Shown here one piece after another: positions 34,273-46,008 of a stretch of 64,000 bases of DNA; position 1 is the stretch's first letter; the number at the start of each line of letters is the position of its first letter. Position numbers and translations under genes: made by a program. This DNA comes from Flaveria trinervia (taxonomy: Eukaryota > Streptophyta > Magnoliopsida > Asterales > Asteraceae): assembly GCA_025506515.1 (NCBI GenBank), contig CM046456.1:11236024-11300023 (forward strand), in the 5' to 3' direction. The notes beneath the pieces were generated by a model, which saw only the letters and a program-made list of their open reading frames with translations, was not told where the DNA came from and made no database searches.

Positions 34273-35456
34273 CGGTTACTGCTGGAAAGATCTAACAATC
34301 ATTCTAGCAACCCGAGCTCTTGATTTCTGGATCTAATTTTAGTTCTTGACGTTAAACCCACTTCGTGTTCTTCTTGTTTTGCTTAGATCTTGTTGCGTGT
34401 GGTGTTTCTATGTTAAAATCGAACTTGAAAACACGTTTTGATCACCCTTTCGAATCTGATGATGCCTATTTTGTTTCGGTTCATGTAAAATTCATCAGAT
34501 TAGGGTTTTGGGCAACCCTGGCAGTTGCAGATCTGAAAATCTGCGTGCAGATCCGCTCATGCGAATGGACCATTCGTACGACTGGACCATGCTAATGTAC
34601 CATTCATACGACTGGACCATTCGTGCGACTGGACCAGTCGTATGTTAAGTCGTGCGACTGGACCAGTCATATGTTCAATCGCACGAATGAGCCATCCGCA
34701 TTGACTCATCCGCATTTGTTCCAGACCAAAAAAAATATATCTGGAACTGCCTCTTGCACGGATTTGAGGATGAGCAAAGCATATTCACCTTGAGGTTCTT
34801 TTGTCAAACAAGTTAGATGTATACCCATTATTCGTCGGACATCCAGAATAGGTGAATGTAGTTGGAACACGAAAGAGAGAAGAGAAGATGTTGCAGTCGG
34901 TGCTGATTTTGTGGGGTAGTCAAGAGCATCTGACTATTTATGGGCCAATCAAGTTACATCTATCCACACAAAGAGGATTCCCATTCTTAGGGGGAATTCA
35001 TGTATAGAGAAATTGAAGACGCAATCAGAAAGTGATGATGTGAGCCGGTTTCTGATGATGAATCTTAGTGCAAACTGATTTGGTTGAGATTGTCAGCTAT
35101 GGATTGAAAGCCTCTACTTTTTGCCCAATACACCATGTGAAGACTCCAGGAGAGCACAATGTCTATATATTGGGATATGCTGAATTTCACGGGGAAGTTT
35201 TGCAGGTGTTGATGTTATTCAGGTTAGTATGTGTGAAGATTGAAGCAATGGAAAAGTGTTCATGTCATTATCTGGAAAAATCAGTCATATGGGAAATCTT
35301 GTTGCTATGATGGTATTCTGCAAAGTAAACGAAAGCTAGTGTGCCTAAATTCATTTTCAGGGATATTGTAGCAACCTAACGGGTCAGCAACGTTGGCTAA
35401 TATGGTTTTCGTTTGATTATATTGGCAACCAAAGCAAAGATTGACTAAAGATTGTA
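34273..35456 (+). other. Leader and unassigned interior of C1
   Basis: It resembles the long untranslated leader of Sirevirus-like elements. A second array of GACTGGACCATTCG-type units is at 34555-34700. From 34800 to 35300 there are short broken open frames that I could not assign. No gag, protease or RT motif was seen. Confidence 0.5.
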
Positions 35457-36632
35457 AGAGGATGCTCCCCCGGGATCCTGAGTTGGTCTGGGGTATAGGT
35501 GGGATCTTTAGTAGATCCCCAGACGTAGCTTGGCATCCTCCAACCGCCTCTATCCCATTCTCGGTGGCAACCACCCTGCCGCCTACCGTTCTGGTCAACG
35601 GCTCCTCATCACTCTCCTCCTCCTCATCAGGAGGACAGAAATCCTGATGGAAACTAGCTGTCGTGGCATCTCCATGAGTGGGTGGTGGAGGTGTAACATG
35701 TGCAGTGGTGGCCTTAGATGAAGCGAGGCCAGAGTCTCCACCATCACCACTATCATCATCATCTAAGTCATCGGATGGAAGAGAAATCTGCTCAACATCT
35801 GAGTCACTCTCCTCGTGACGCCACTTTCGCCTAGCCGGCGCCACGTAGTCTTCTCTCGCCAAGTGCCCAAACAATATCTTTACAGGGGGCTTTACCTACT
35901 TGCCCCTGTAGACCTTCATTCTCCGAGAGTGGTGTCATCCATGATCACGAGAGATACATCATCATGGCTCTCCTTAGGCAGCGAAGGAAGTTCTCATCTA
36001 TAATCATTTGTAGAAATATTAGGTACATGCAGAAGCCTTCCTTGCCTTTGGCTTGTAGATTCTCGATCAAGTATAAGAATATCATGTTGAAGAAACTGAA
36101 GGGGTGATTCAGCACCAGTGCCACGTAGGCATTTTGGATTTGGTCCGATAAGTCATTAAATCCACCCCTTCTTGAATCAATGCACTTCAATATAACGTGA
36201 GCTGGGTACTTGAACTGGGGACACAGGTTGCTTTTATTGAGCACACCTGCGTTGATGTCCCCAATGTACCTCATCCGAAGAAAGCATACCCTTACGGTAA
36301 GAGGATGTAGTCTGGTGGGGTAAGCAACATCATCTCCCAAATCAAGAACACGTCTCGGATCAGCTGTTGTGACCTCAATCTTGGCCAAATATGGAGCTAC
36401 GTATACTGTAGGGCTCAGTCGATCGGTCAATGGAAGCACCTTCCCAGAAGGGCTGCTGTATCGACTTATAGGGTGTGCAAGGTGTAGATATCGCTCGATA
36501 TATCCTCAATCTCTTTAGGAATTCTATAATACCATCAAACTCGGCAGCATTCCGGGTGGTGGCATCCAAGTGAACACAAATATTGTGCTTGGTGTATATG
36601 ATCCACCGATCTGCCATGAATCTGTAACACAA
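35305..36632 (-). pseudogene. ORF3 copy in left (inverted) arm of composite C
   Basis: Three minus-strand frames (36375-36632, 35945-36439, 35305-35874) read in order. They carry FMADRWIIYTKHN, PRNAAEF-like, IIEFLKRLRIYRAIS, the ITADLRR-type motif (here VTTADPRR), RYIGDIN, QFKYPAHVILKCIDSRRGG, FSFFNMIFLYLIENL and FLQMIID. This is the same domain order as ORF3 of elements A and B. A basic/acidic linker follows (WRHEESDSDVEQ, then Asp-rich). Downstream of about 35457 the homology to the right arm ends and the frame runs into unrelated sequence. It is broken by frameshifts. Function unknown. Confidence 0.7.
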
Positions 36633-36710
36633 GACACATACATATTAGATCGGCACATAACAGAAACCATTTCACTTTAAAATGTTTGAGATCAGTTTGG
36701 TTCAATTGTG
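35457..36710 (-). repeat. Left arm of about 1.25-kb inverted repeat
   Basis: Its reverse complement matches 51640-52880 at roughly 85-90% by eye. The break at 35457 pairs with about 52880 (GGAGCATCCTC). The arms are about 15 kb apart, 2.6 kb without element B. Confidence 0.82.
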
Positions 36711-38173
36711 TGATTAATCATACTGTTGAGTTCAGTCTGTTGATTTGGTATGCGACTGACTTCACACGACCGACTTAGCATGTGACTAGGTTCAGTCGGG
36801 CGACTGAGCCTGCGACTGAGTTCAGTCGGGCGACTGAGCCTGCGACTGGGTTCAGTCAGGTGACTGAGCTCATACGCCTCGTTCACTCGGCCTACTGAGT
36901 CATTCTCCTAGCTCAGTCGAACGATTAAGGTTCATTAGGGTGTCCATTCGCATGACAGACTGTCTGTTCAATTCAAATTCAAATTTTGCGCAAAACTTAG
37001 TGTTAGACGTCGTGGTTTGGCTCATTTGTCTAGCAAGTGACCGATATAACACCTAATAACTTTCTATTTCACAAAATGCTTAGTTTTATTAGTTAATTAG
37101 TCAAACTAAGTCTCGGTTCTATTTTTGGGCTGAATTCAGTCAATTAGGGTACAAATCGATTGCCATTTGAGTATATTGCACCGCATTGTACCTGTATAAA
37201 CACTGGAAATCGTCAGAATACATCAATTTGTAGTCAAGCAAGGTCAATAGAAAATCAGGCAGAGTAACGACACTATCAGGCGATTTTAGGGTGAATGAGG
37301 AGTGATGAGCATATGCAACCGACTTTAGCCCTATTTATACTGAATCTGGTTTCAATCGGGCGACTGGATCCATTCTCTCTTTTCATTTGTGCGATTGGAT
37401 CTTAGTCGTGCGATTGGTTCAGTCGGTCATATTCAGTCGGTCGACTGGGTTTCAGTCGGGCGACTGACTCATTCGGTCAACCCCATTCAGGCGACCGGCT
37501 AATTCTTGGACGCCAGTCGCGTGAATGGTTCATACTCATGCTCCATTCAGTTGATTGGTTCATACTTCTGATTCAATCGTATGACTGGTCCATACTTATG
37601 GTCCAGTCATGCGAGTGGTTCATACTTAAGAGTTTGACCTTATGACACTTCAACACTTAGCCCTTTTTAATTTTGATTAAACATTTTAAGCATTCGATCA
37701 TCTCAGACATGATCATTTTAACTTAGAAACTTTTGATCACCTCAGTCATGATCCTTTTAGAGAAAACATTTTGTCACCTCAGACGTGACCATTTAACATT
37801 TGAAAACAAGTTTGGTCACCTCAGACGTGACCCTTTTAAGTGATTACATCCCAGATCGCGTTCTGTTGCTTAGTCCGACATTGACTTACTAATTTTACTG
37901 AATACAACTAACTTAAATAACTAGAAATTTAAAACAAACCTAGAAACATTATCTTGAATTTTTATGGGAGGTTGAAATCCTAAGATAGGTATCTATCAGG
38001 TTTTTTTCTTCCGGAGTAGTATAACGGTAAGTTACTTTGATCATAGCTGGAACAATTCAGTTTGGAATCATACAGGTTTGTCAAGTCATTTGGGACATGT
38101 TACTAAAATATTTTGATGCTAGATTCTTGTTTTCATTGAGAATTATTTGCAAGTTTAGGAAATCATACTAGAG
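36711..38173 (-). other. Promoter and leader upstream of left-arm ORF3
   Basis: On the minus strand TATAAATAGGG (37329-37339) follows an array of GACTGAACC-type units (about 37350-37640). A second array lies between TATA and ORF3 (36715-36960). Four short (T)GGTCACGTCTGAGGTGA-type units lie at about 37690-37850. It looks like an LTR or promoter of an ORF3 element, but I could not find LTR ends. Confidence 0.5.
37690..37850. repeat. Four-unit GTCACCTCAGACGTGACC repeat
   Basis: Units near 37698, 37738, 37775 and 37815 each read GATCA or GTCACCTCAGaCgTGAyC, spaced about 38-40 bp. Each is an imperfect inverted repeat, GGTCACgtctgaGGTGACC. Confidence 0.8.
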
Positions 38174-38178
38174 CAACC
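38174..38178. repeat. Target site duplication CAACC (left, element B)
   Basis: It is identical to 50458-50462. Confidence 0.9.
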
Positions 38179-38966
38179 TGTTGGACCAAAAGAACTAATG
38201 AGCCTGATCAGAAAAACCTCTAAGTCCCACAGACATTGCAACTGCTGAAGAAGATCACAACAGCTGAAGACATCAGCTGATTACAAGGTCTGAAGACAAA
38301 GTCTGAAGACAAGATCTGAAGACTTCTACTGAAGACAAAGTCTGAAAGTAAAGTACTGAAGACAAAGTCTGAAAGTAAAGTACTAAAGACAAAGTCTGAA
38401 AGTAAAGTACTGAAGACAAAGTCTGAAGCTATCAGCTGAAGACAAAGTCTGAAAGTAAAAGTCTAAAGAACAAAGACTGAAGACAAAGACTGAAGACCAA
38501 AGTGATCAGTAGTTGTCACAACAGCTGAAGTTATTAACTTTTGTAGTTGTGATGGGTTCCTTTCAGTACTTGTAATTTACTTTTCAGTAGTTATAGTTTC
38601 AATAGTTGTAGTTCAGTAGTTTTATGTTTTTGTACTTTGCATTCTCTGAGATGTAATCAGTAGTTGAGAACATTCTCAGTAGTTTGCATAGTTTCAGTAG
38701 TTTGTATAATTCTGTTAAATGTCACTATCAAGTGACATCAGCAGACGTCACATTCCCTATATAAGGAATGTTGACCTAGTTGTAAAGTGTGACATTCAGC
38801 CACCACGAAAGCATATGAATGAAATATTCCTTTTGCAGAATTCTCTCTCTATAACCGTTTACTTTTTATTGAATATCAATTGTGTTCTTGCGAATTGTCT
38901 AATTCATTGTTCAAATTCCGCTGCAATCTACTCTAATTAATCAAACTTAGATCACTGATCCTAACA
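38179..38966 (+). repeat. 5' LTR of element B
   Basis: 788 bp, TGTTGGACC...CCTAACA. The U3 part is a run of CTGAAGACAAAGT units (38250-38500). TATATAA (38758-38764) sits inside the inverted repeat CATTCC...GGAATG. TGACATCAGCAGACGTCAC just upstream contains a GACGTC C-box, a known bZIP factor site. Confidence 0.93.
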
Positions 38967-38968
38967 AA

Positions 38969-38980
38969 TGGTATCAGAGC
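38969..38980 (+). promoter_or_regulatory. Primer binding site of element B
   Basis: TGGTATCAGAGC matches initiator tRNA-Met and lies two bases after the LTR. Confidence 0.93.
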
Positions 38981-39194
38981 TGGTTAATCATTGATCGATC
39001 TAACAATTGATCATTGAAACTGCTATTTCGATATCTAAGTTTGATTGAATTAGCATATTTGCAAGAATTGGTTATAGATCATTGAATTTCTGCTGCTTTC
39101 GGTTATTTGCTTTGAGTTTTCTCTTGTTCATATTGAGTTTGTTGTGTTTTGCACTAATCAGTTAAAACTTAATTGAATTTGGTTGAATCTGAGA

Positions 39195-41700
39195 ATGACT
39201 ACTCCTTCTAATGACCCTCACAATACCGGTTCCTCAACCAAGCCTCCGATGCTGGTTAGGACTGAGTATAACATATGGCAACGAAGAATGCTTCATCACC
39301 TGTCTGTTAACAGTTCAGGTTGTTGGACATCTGTGGTACATGGTCCACACAAGCCTATGGTGAACAATCCAGAAACCAACCAAATGGTTCCGAAGAAGAA
39401 GGAACAATACTCAGATGAGGATCGAAAATTGTTTGAGATTGATGCTAAAGCGCATGGAATTCTGGCCATGGCACTGCCGAATGAAATCTATTCTGGCTTA
39501 TGCATCATGAGACTGCTCATGACCTCTGGAATGCATTGAAGGAACAATTTGGTGGAACAGATGAGGTCTTAGCAAACAACAGAGAAATCCTTGCCCAAAT
39601 ATGAGACATTCTCTCATAGGAAGGGTGAGTCACTGACTCAACAGTTTGAGCGTTTTTCCTGTTTGATCTCTGAGCTGAAAATGGTCAAACATGAATACAC
39701 TAATAGCCAGATAATAACAGATTGCTCAGATCACTTCCTGAGAGATGGGACACATATACCATTGTCCTACGCTCCAGTGCAAATCTAGATAGCCTATCTC
39801 TCACCCAACTCCATGGGAAACTGCTTATATTTAAAAGAGAGATAGAGCAGAAAAGGAAACTGGCATCATCAGGAAAGCTCACTGATGACTTTGTACCAGG
39901 GAACACTGCCTTGGTTGGTCATGATTCAGAATATGCTGCATCAGAAAACAATTATGATAAGCATATAGATTTCTCTTCAAACAGTTCTGATCATGAATTT
40001 GTTAGTGTTGATAGTCAGTCAGGCTGTAATAGTGACAATTTGTGCTTCATTATGGATGATTTGAAAGGTATTGCTGATGATGATTTAGAAGAGATGGATA
40101 TTCTAAGCCAAATGGCCTTGATTAATATCAGATCTCAAAAGTTCTACAAGAGAACTGGTAGGAAATTCCAGGACTCTCTGCAAAACCAAAGTTGGTTTTG
40201 ACAAGAGTAAGTTGAGGTGTCACAAATGCCATAGGCTTGGACACTTTGCAAGAGAGTGTAGATCATCTGGATCTAACTCCTCTACACCCTTTGTGACTTT
40301 TCCAAGCAATAGTCCATAAAACAGAGGCAACATCCTGCTAGTTCTGGTCATCACTCACAACCTATATCTCCTGCATATTTTGTCCCTCAGGGTCCAATGC
40401 CATATATATCCCTGCTATTACATGCCACAGCCAAATCAAGTTCAAGTTCCTATTGCACAACAACCTAAGCCTTACTTGAGCCTCTACCATCTCAATCATC
40501 TCAATCACAACCTCGTCACACTTCTTCACCCATGGTGTTGTTGACTGGAGCAGTTTACCAGATGATCTCTCTGGTAATGAGCAATTATTTTCTGGTGATG
40601 GTCAACATGGTGGTGAACATCCTTTTGGGAACCTTTCTCTCATGGCCCTGAATCTACTGAGAGTTCATGCTCCAATGCATTTCTTCACAGGTAACCCAGG
40701 TATCCTCTGAGGCTAAGGCCAAGCTATGTTCTGAATCTTGCATAGATGCATTTATCTCTATTAGAGAGGTAAATGTAGCTTTAATAAATCAAAATCTTAG
40801 CTTGAGCAAACCCTTTCCAAAAGAAAAGCTGAGTATGAGTCTGTCCTTAAAGATAACATGATGAGATTTATAAGCTTAATGCCAATTAAATGATGAAAAG
40901 GCTAAGCTAGAGGTCATTCTTGAGAACCATAGAGAACTCAAAGAAAATCTTGCAGCTACCCAAGTTGAGTGTGACCACTGGGTATCATCCTGCAAGGGAT
41001 TTGAAATGCTGCTCAGCAAGCAATCTGCTTCGAATGTGAAGTTTGGAATAGGTTACAATCACATTGCACCACCTACAGATTTTACTCCAAAATCAATAGT
41101 AAAACCTGAAGGTGAAAGTAATTTCCAAACCACATCATCATGTGCATCATCCTCAAGTGATCACCCAAAATCACAAGATGAAATCAGTGTTGATACGTCA
41201 GCAAATCAATGCCTGATGGGTTAACTACTGATAAGCACATGAAGCTGAGTACTTCAGATGTTGTCCCTCAAAGTACCTCAAGTACTGAAGGGCAGTAACA
41301 ACATCTGAAAAGCATTTCAAATCAGCTGAATAAAAGGATTAACACTGCTGATGATCTATCATACAGTCTTTCAGGACGGATAGAGAACAGCTGAAGAACA
41401 AGTCTTCAGTTTTTACAGATCCTTCAGTACTAAACAAAAGTACTAAAAGGAGGAAAGTACTGAAGATCACACCTTCAGTAGTTTCCCATCAGCTGATCAA
41501 TCCAAGATGAAGAATAAGCCATGTGAAATATGTGGTAAATTCAATCATCTTTCTGATGAATGTTGGTACAAGAAGGGTTCCAACTCAACAGAGATAAGCT
41601 CATTAAAATCCAGATGGATGAAATGAAAAATGAGTTTGAGACTAAGTTGTACCACAGTCATCCCATTGGATAACCCAAGACTTCATCCAAATCCACAAGA
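39195..41700 (+). pseudogene. Element B Gag with two CCHC knuckles, frame-broken
   Basis: The ATG at 39195 starts MTTPSND. Capsid-like motifs are YNIWQRRMLHHL, QYSDEDRKLFEIDAKA (as in Gag of element A) and LRSLPERWDTYTIVL in a second frame. A first knuckle, C-x2-C-x4-H-x4-C (RCHKCHRLGHFARECR), is at 40218-40259. A coiled-coil-like part (about 40880-41000) follows. A cluster of CTGAAGA/AGTACTGAAG motifs (41330-41480) precedes a second knuckle at 41522-41563. The order matches Gag of element A. Frames change at least five times. Confidence 0.85.
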
Positions 41701-42480
41701 AGGATAGGGTTTATCATAAAACAGCCGATAGTGCTTCTCATGATAAACATCAGACTAAGTCTGTGAATTTCAGGAGGAAATGGTGGGCCACAGGAACTCA
41801 TCAAAAACAAGTACTGATATGTCACAAAGCTAAAGCTTTAGCTACAAATCAGACACAACTTGTAATGATGGTTCAGCATTTGTTGGGGAGAGTTAAACAA
41901 CTAGATGCACCTGTGATCAAACACTGAAAAACGCATTCCAAGCCCAAATCCAAGGAATCCATTTCAGCACCATCTCCTCTTCATCAGCTATTAATCATGA
42001 GAAACAAGTTATGGTTAAATCTGTTGATGAAAACAGACCCAAAACCAAAAAGGTTTGGGTCTCAAAATCTAACTAGTTCTTTATGATGAATGCAGGGTTC
42101 TTCAGCATGCCAAAGGAGCATCTGGTATGTAGACAGTGGAGGATCTATGCATATGACTGGAGCAGTTCTCTTTTAATGACTACTCTCAAGGAAGAAGGGA
42201 TTTGTTTCATTTGGAATGATGCTAAGGTTACATCATCGGGAAAGGATATGTGTCTAATGGACAAATCAGGTTTGATAATTTCAACCACGTGGAGAATCTC
42301 AAGTATAATCTATTGAGTGTCAGTCAGATGTGTGATAAAGGGCATGTTGCACTTTTCACAAGCCAGAACTGCAGGATTCTGTCTTCCCAGTTCTGAGGCT
42401 GATTGACAAGGTATTGGATGAACATACTCTCCTGAAGGCCAACAGGATTGGAAGAGTATATCCCTGGATTTGTCAAAGAA
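41701..42480 (+). pseudogene. Element B aspartic protease region
   Basis: WYVDSGGSMHMTG (42123-42161) is the Copia protease active site, with Asp in DSG. The frame is shifted relative to neighbouring segments, and only fragments of the later protease sequence remain readable (about 42160-42400). Confidence 0.8.
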
Positions 42481-43880
42481 GATTGATTTGAAGGGTCATC
42501 CTTGCTTGTTCTCCAAAGCCTCTTCTTAGGAATCTATACTGTGGCACAGAAGGCTGGGTCATGTAAATCTCAAAAACATGAATCAGCTGATCCACAATAG
42601 TTTAGTGAGAGGTCTACCAATAAAGGAGTTCCACAGTGATGAAACCTGCACTGCTTGTTTGAAAGGAAAACAGCACAAAGTCTCATTCCCTCCTATTGAG
42701 AACCTAAGTCCACTGCCTGCTTGCAGCTACTGCACATGGATCTATTTGGTCCTGTGAGAGTGATGAGCATGGCAAAGAAGAAATACTGTCTGGTAATTAT
42801 GGATGATTACTCCAGATTTGTATGGATTTTCTTCTTGCATTCAAAGGATGAGGTTGCTTAGACGATTATAAACTTTGTGTTGTATGTGAGAAGCAGTATT
42901 CCCTATCAGTCAAGTGTATAAGGAGTGATAATGGAACAAATTCAGAAACCATACACTTGATGATTTTTATCTCTCAAAGGGAATCAAGAGGCAGTTTAGC
43001 ATCCCAAGGACTCCTGAACAAATGGAGTCATGGAGAGAAAGAACAGGACCCTAATTGAAGCTGCAAGGTCCATGTTGGCTGACTCATTTGCCATTGACCT
43101 TTTGGGCTGAAGCTGTCAACACAGCTTGCTATTTGCAAAATAGAGTGTTAGTAAATCAGAGGTTGATGAAGACTCCATATGAAGTTCTACATTATTGGCT
43201 CCTCTAATTTCATTTTCAAAGCCTTTGGGTGTCCTTGTTTCATTCTCAACACAAAGGATCAACTCCACAAATTTGATCCTAGGTGGATGCAGGGTATTTT
43301 GTAGGTTATTCATCCACATGCAAGGCTTATAGAGTCTTCAACTGCAGAACAAAGATAGTTGAACAAACCTTGCATGTGAAATTCAATGAATCTCCTAAGG
43401 ATAAAATTCCACAAAACCCTGTGGAGTTGTTTGATCTGGACATACTGCAATATGTTCCTTATCACCCTCCAGTTGTTGCAGATCATGTGAATAAATCATC
43501 TTCTGTAGCAAGTCTTCCACCTGGTGGTACTGAAGATGATGATGATATTAGTACTCACCTTTTCAAGTTTAGTGATCAACTGCCTGAGTCCACTAAACTT
43601 GATGTTCCCGTAGCCTCAGCAGCTCCATCCACAACAAATGCTGATGAGATTTCTAATTCCTCTACATCATTTGAATTGTCATCTCATACTTGGTTTCAAG
43701 AATCTGGATCATCAGCTGCTGCTGCTGAACCTGCTACAAACACTTGCACTGATCTTATAGTGTACCAAGAGCTGAAGAATCACCCCATGTCTCAAATCAT
43801 TGGTGATATCAATGCTGGTGTCTCAACCAAAGTCAATTGTCCAACTTCTGCTTCTATGCTCTCTTCATTAGTCAGCTAGA
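42481..43880 (+). pseudogene. Element B integrase, frame-broken
   Basis: LWHRRLGHVNLKNMNQLI and CTACLKGKQHKVSF (about 42540-42685) form the zinc domain. LHMDLFGP (about 42730) and IRSDNGT (about 42918) hold the two catalytic Asp residues. NGVMERKNRTLIEAA (about 43023) holds the Glu. An in-frame TAG lies near 42858, and several frameshifts follow. The 43283-43879 frame is the integrase C-terminus (YFVGYSSTCKAYRVFN) and variable linker. Confidence 0.9.
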
Positions 43881-44640
43881 GCCAAAGAACTATCATGTTG
43901 CCTTAAGATACAATGGATGGGTTGAAGCCATGCAGCTTGAGCTACTTCAGTTTAAAAAGCAGCAAATGTGGGAACTGGTTCCTCTACCCCCAGGTAAGTG
44001 TGCAATAGGCACTAAATGGGTGTTTAGGAATAAAACTGATGAAAATGGGCTTATTGTCAAGAACAAGGCTAGACTGTTTGTACAAGGTTTTCACAAGAAG
44101 AAGGTATTGATTATGATGAAACCTTTGCCTCTGTGGCCAGACTAGAGGCAATTAGATTGTTCTTAGCCTATGCTAACTCCACAATCTTAAAGTTTTTCAA
44201 ATGGATGTCAAAAGTACTTTTTTATATGGAAAAATAAAAGAAGAGGTTTATGTGTGTCAACCACCAGGTTTTGAGGACAATAAACATCCTGATTGGGTGT
44301 ATAAACTTGATAAGGCTCTTTATGGGTTGAAGCAAGCTCCTAGAGCCTGGTATGAAACACTTTCAAATTTTCTTCTTAAAAATAATTTCACTAGAGGCTC
44401 CATAGATAAAACTTTGTTTATTAAGAAAGTGGATCAGCATAAGCTACTTGTTCAAATTTATGTTGATGATATAATTTTTGCATCCTCTGATCCCCAGTGT
44501 GTGATGATTTTACAAGTTTAATGAAACAAAAGTTTGAAATGAGTGCAATGGGAGAATTACAATTCTTTCTAGGATTGCAAATCAAACAAAAGGCTGATAG
44601 AACCTTCATTCATCAGTCAATATACAAAAGATCTTTTGAA
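43837..44640 (+). pseudogene. Element B reverse transcriptase
   Basis: Frame 43837-44145 has MQLELLQFKKQQMWELVP, GTKWVFRNKTD and KARLFVQGF. Frame 44201-44521 has MDVKSTFLYGKIKEEVYVCQPPGF, KALYGLKQAPRAWYE and the catalytic YVDD (44459-44470). A frameshift near 44110 splits the fingers from the palm, and another after YVDD leads to GELQFFLGLQIKQ in a different frame. All RT motifs are present. Confidence 0.92.
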
Positions 44641-45395
44641 TAAGTTTGATTTACAAAACTGTAAGCCTTGTTCTACTCCCATGTGCAACACCACACAACT
44701 GGATGTAGATCAGAAAGGTAAAGCTGTTGATGAAACACTTTACAGATGTATGATCGGGTCCTTGATGTACTTAACAGCTTCTAGACTAGATATCATGTTT
44801 GCAACTTGTGTTTGTGCTAGATTTCAGGCTGCTCCTAAAGAGTCTCATTTGATTGCAGTCAAGAGGATCTTTAGATATCTGTAAGGTATATAATCTTTAG
44901 GTCTTTGGTATTCCACTGGACACTCTTGCAAATTAGTTGCTTTTTCTGATAGTGACTATGCAGGGTGTAAGTTAACCAGAAAGTCAACTTCTGGTGGATG
45001 TCAATTCCTAGGCAACTGTTTGATTTCTTGGCAGAGTAAGAAAAAACATCTATTGCTACATCCACTGCTGAAGCAGAGTACATTGCTGCTGAAGTTGTAC
45101 ATCTCAGGTACTCTGGCTTCAAATCAATTATTGGATTATGGCATTACAGACTAAGACTCCATTATTAATGGATAGTGCTTCAGCTCTGTGCATTGTCAAG
45201 AATCCAGTCCAGCATTCTAGGACCAAACATATAGAGATCAGACACCATTTTATTAGGGATTGTTTTGAAAAAGGTCTGATTGATCCAAAGTTTATGCCAA
45301 GTGCTGATGAGCTTGTAGATATATTTACTAAGCCTTTGGATGGTTCAACTTTCCAAAACCTTATGTTAAGGCTTGGTATGCTGCAGCTAGAATAA
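44636..45395 (+). pseudogene. Element B RT connection and RNase H
   Basis: MIGSLMYLTASRLDIMFATC precedes a frame break near 44883. FSDSDYAGCK (catalytic Asp), STSGGCQFLGN and STAEAEYIAA (catalytic Glu) follow in other frames. 45138-45395 has LMDSASALCI (catalytic Asp) and RTKHIEIRHHFIRD. It ends at a natural stop (45393-45395). Confidence 0.9.
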
Positions 45396-46008
45396 GTGAC
45401 AACTACTGATGATCCCAGTAAACAAGTACTGATGATCATTAGTAAACATGTCACAAATATGTACTGATTTTGTTAAAAGAAACTGATGCAGTTACAACTA
45501 CTGATGTAGTTATAACTACTGATGTCAGTAAAAACAGATAAGTACTGATGTCCTATGAAACAACTGAAAACAGCTAAAAAGTCTGATGAGTAAGTGTTGA
45601 GGACAGTATGAAACAGCTGAAAAGCTAAGAATTGACGAAAACTACTGATGAGAAATTTCTCTTCAGTCGTTTCCACAAACAGCTGTTTCACCTTAATAGC
45701 TTATGACAAAACCATGTCTTTAGTAGTTTCACAACTACTGATGACTAACACCAAGTTCTCAGTTGTTTACAACACCAGAAGACAAAACCAAGGTTTTCAG
45801 TATTTTCACAACTACTGATGACTAAACCAAGTCTTCAGTTGTTTTCAAACGTCTGATAGTTAAAACCTAGTCTTCATTGTTTTCATAACAACTGATGACA
45901 ACACCAACACTTTCAGTCGTTTTCTTTTCAGCCTTTTCTTAACCTATAATACCTGCACTTATAGCCAAACGTTTCATTAGCCGTTTTCAATCCTTTTCTC
46001 TCTCAACA
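45396..46008 (+). other. Element B pol-ORF3 spacer with ACTACTGATGA repeats
   Basis: It is non-coding, with more than ten copies of ACTACTGATG or CAGT(A/T)GTT and CTGAAAACAGCTGAA variants. These are the same motif family as in the LTR. It corresponds to the spacer at 13048-13772 in element A. Confidence 0.75.
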
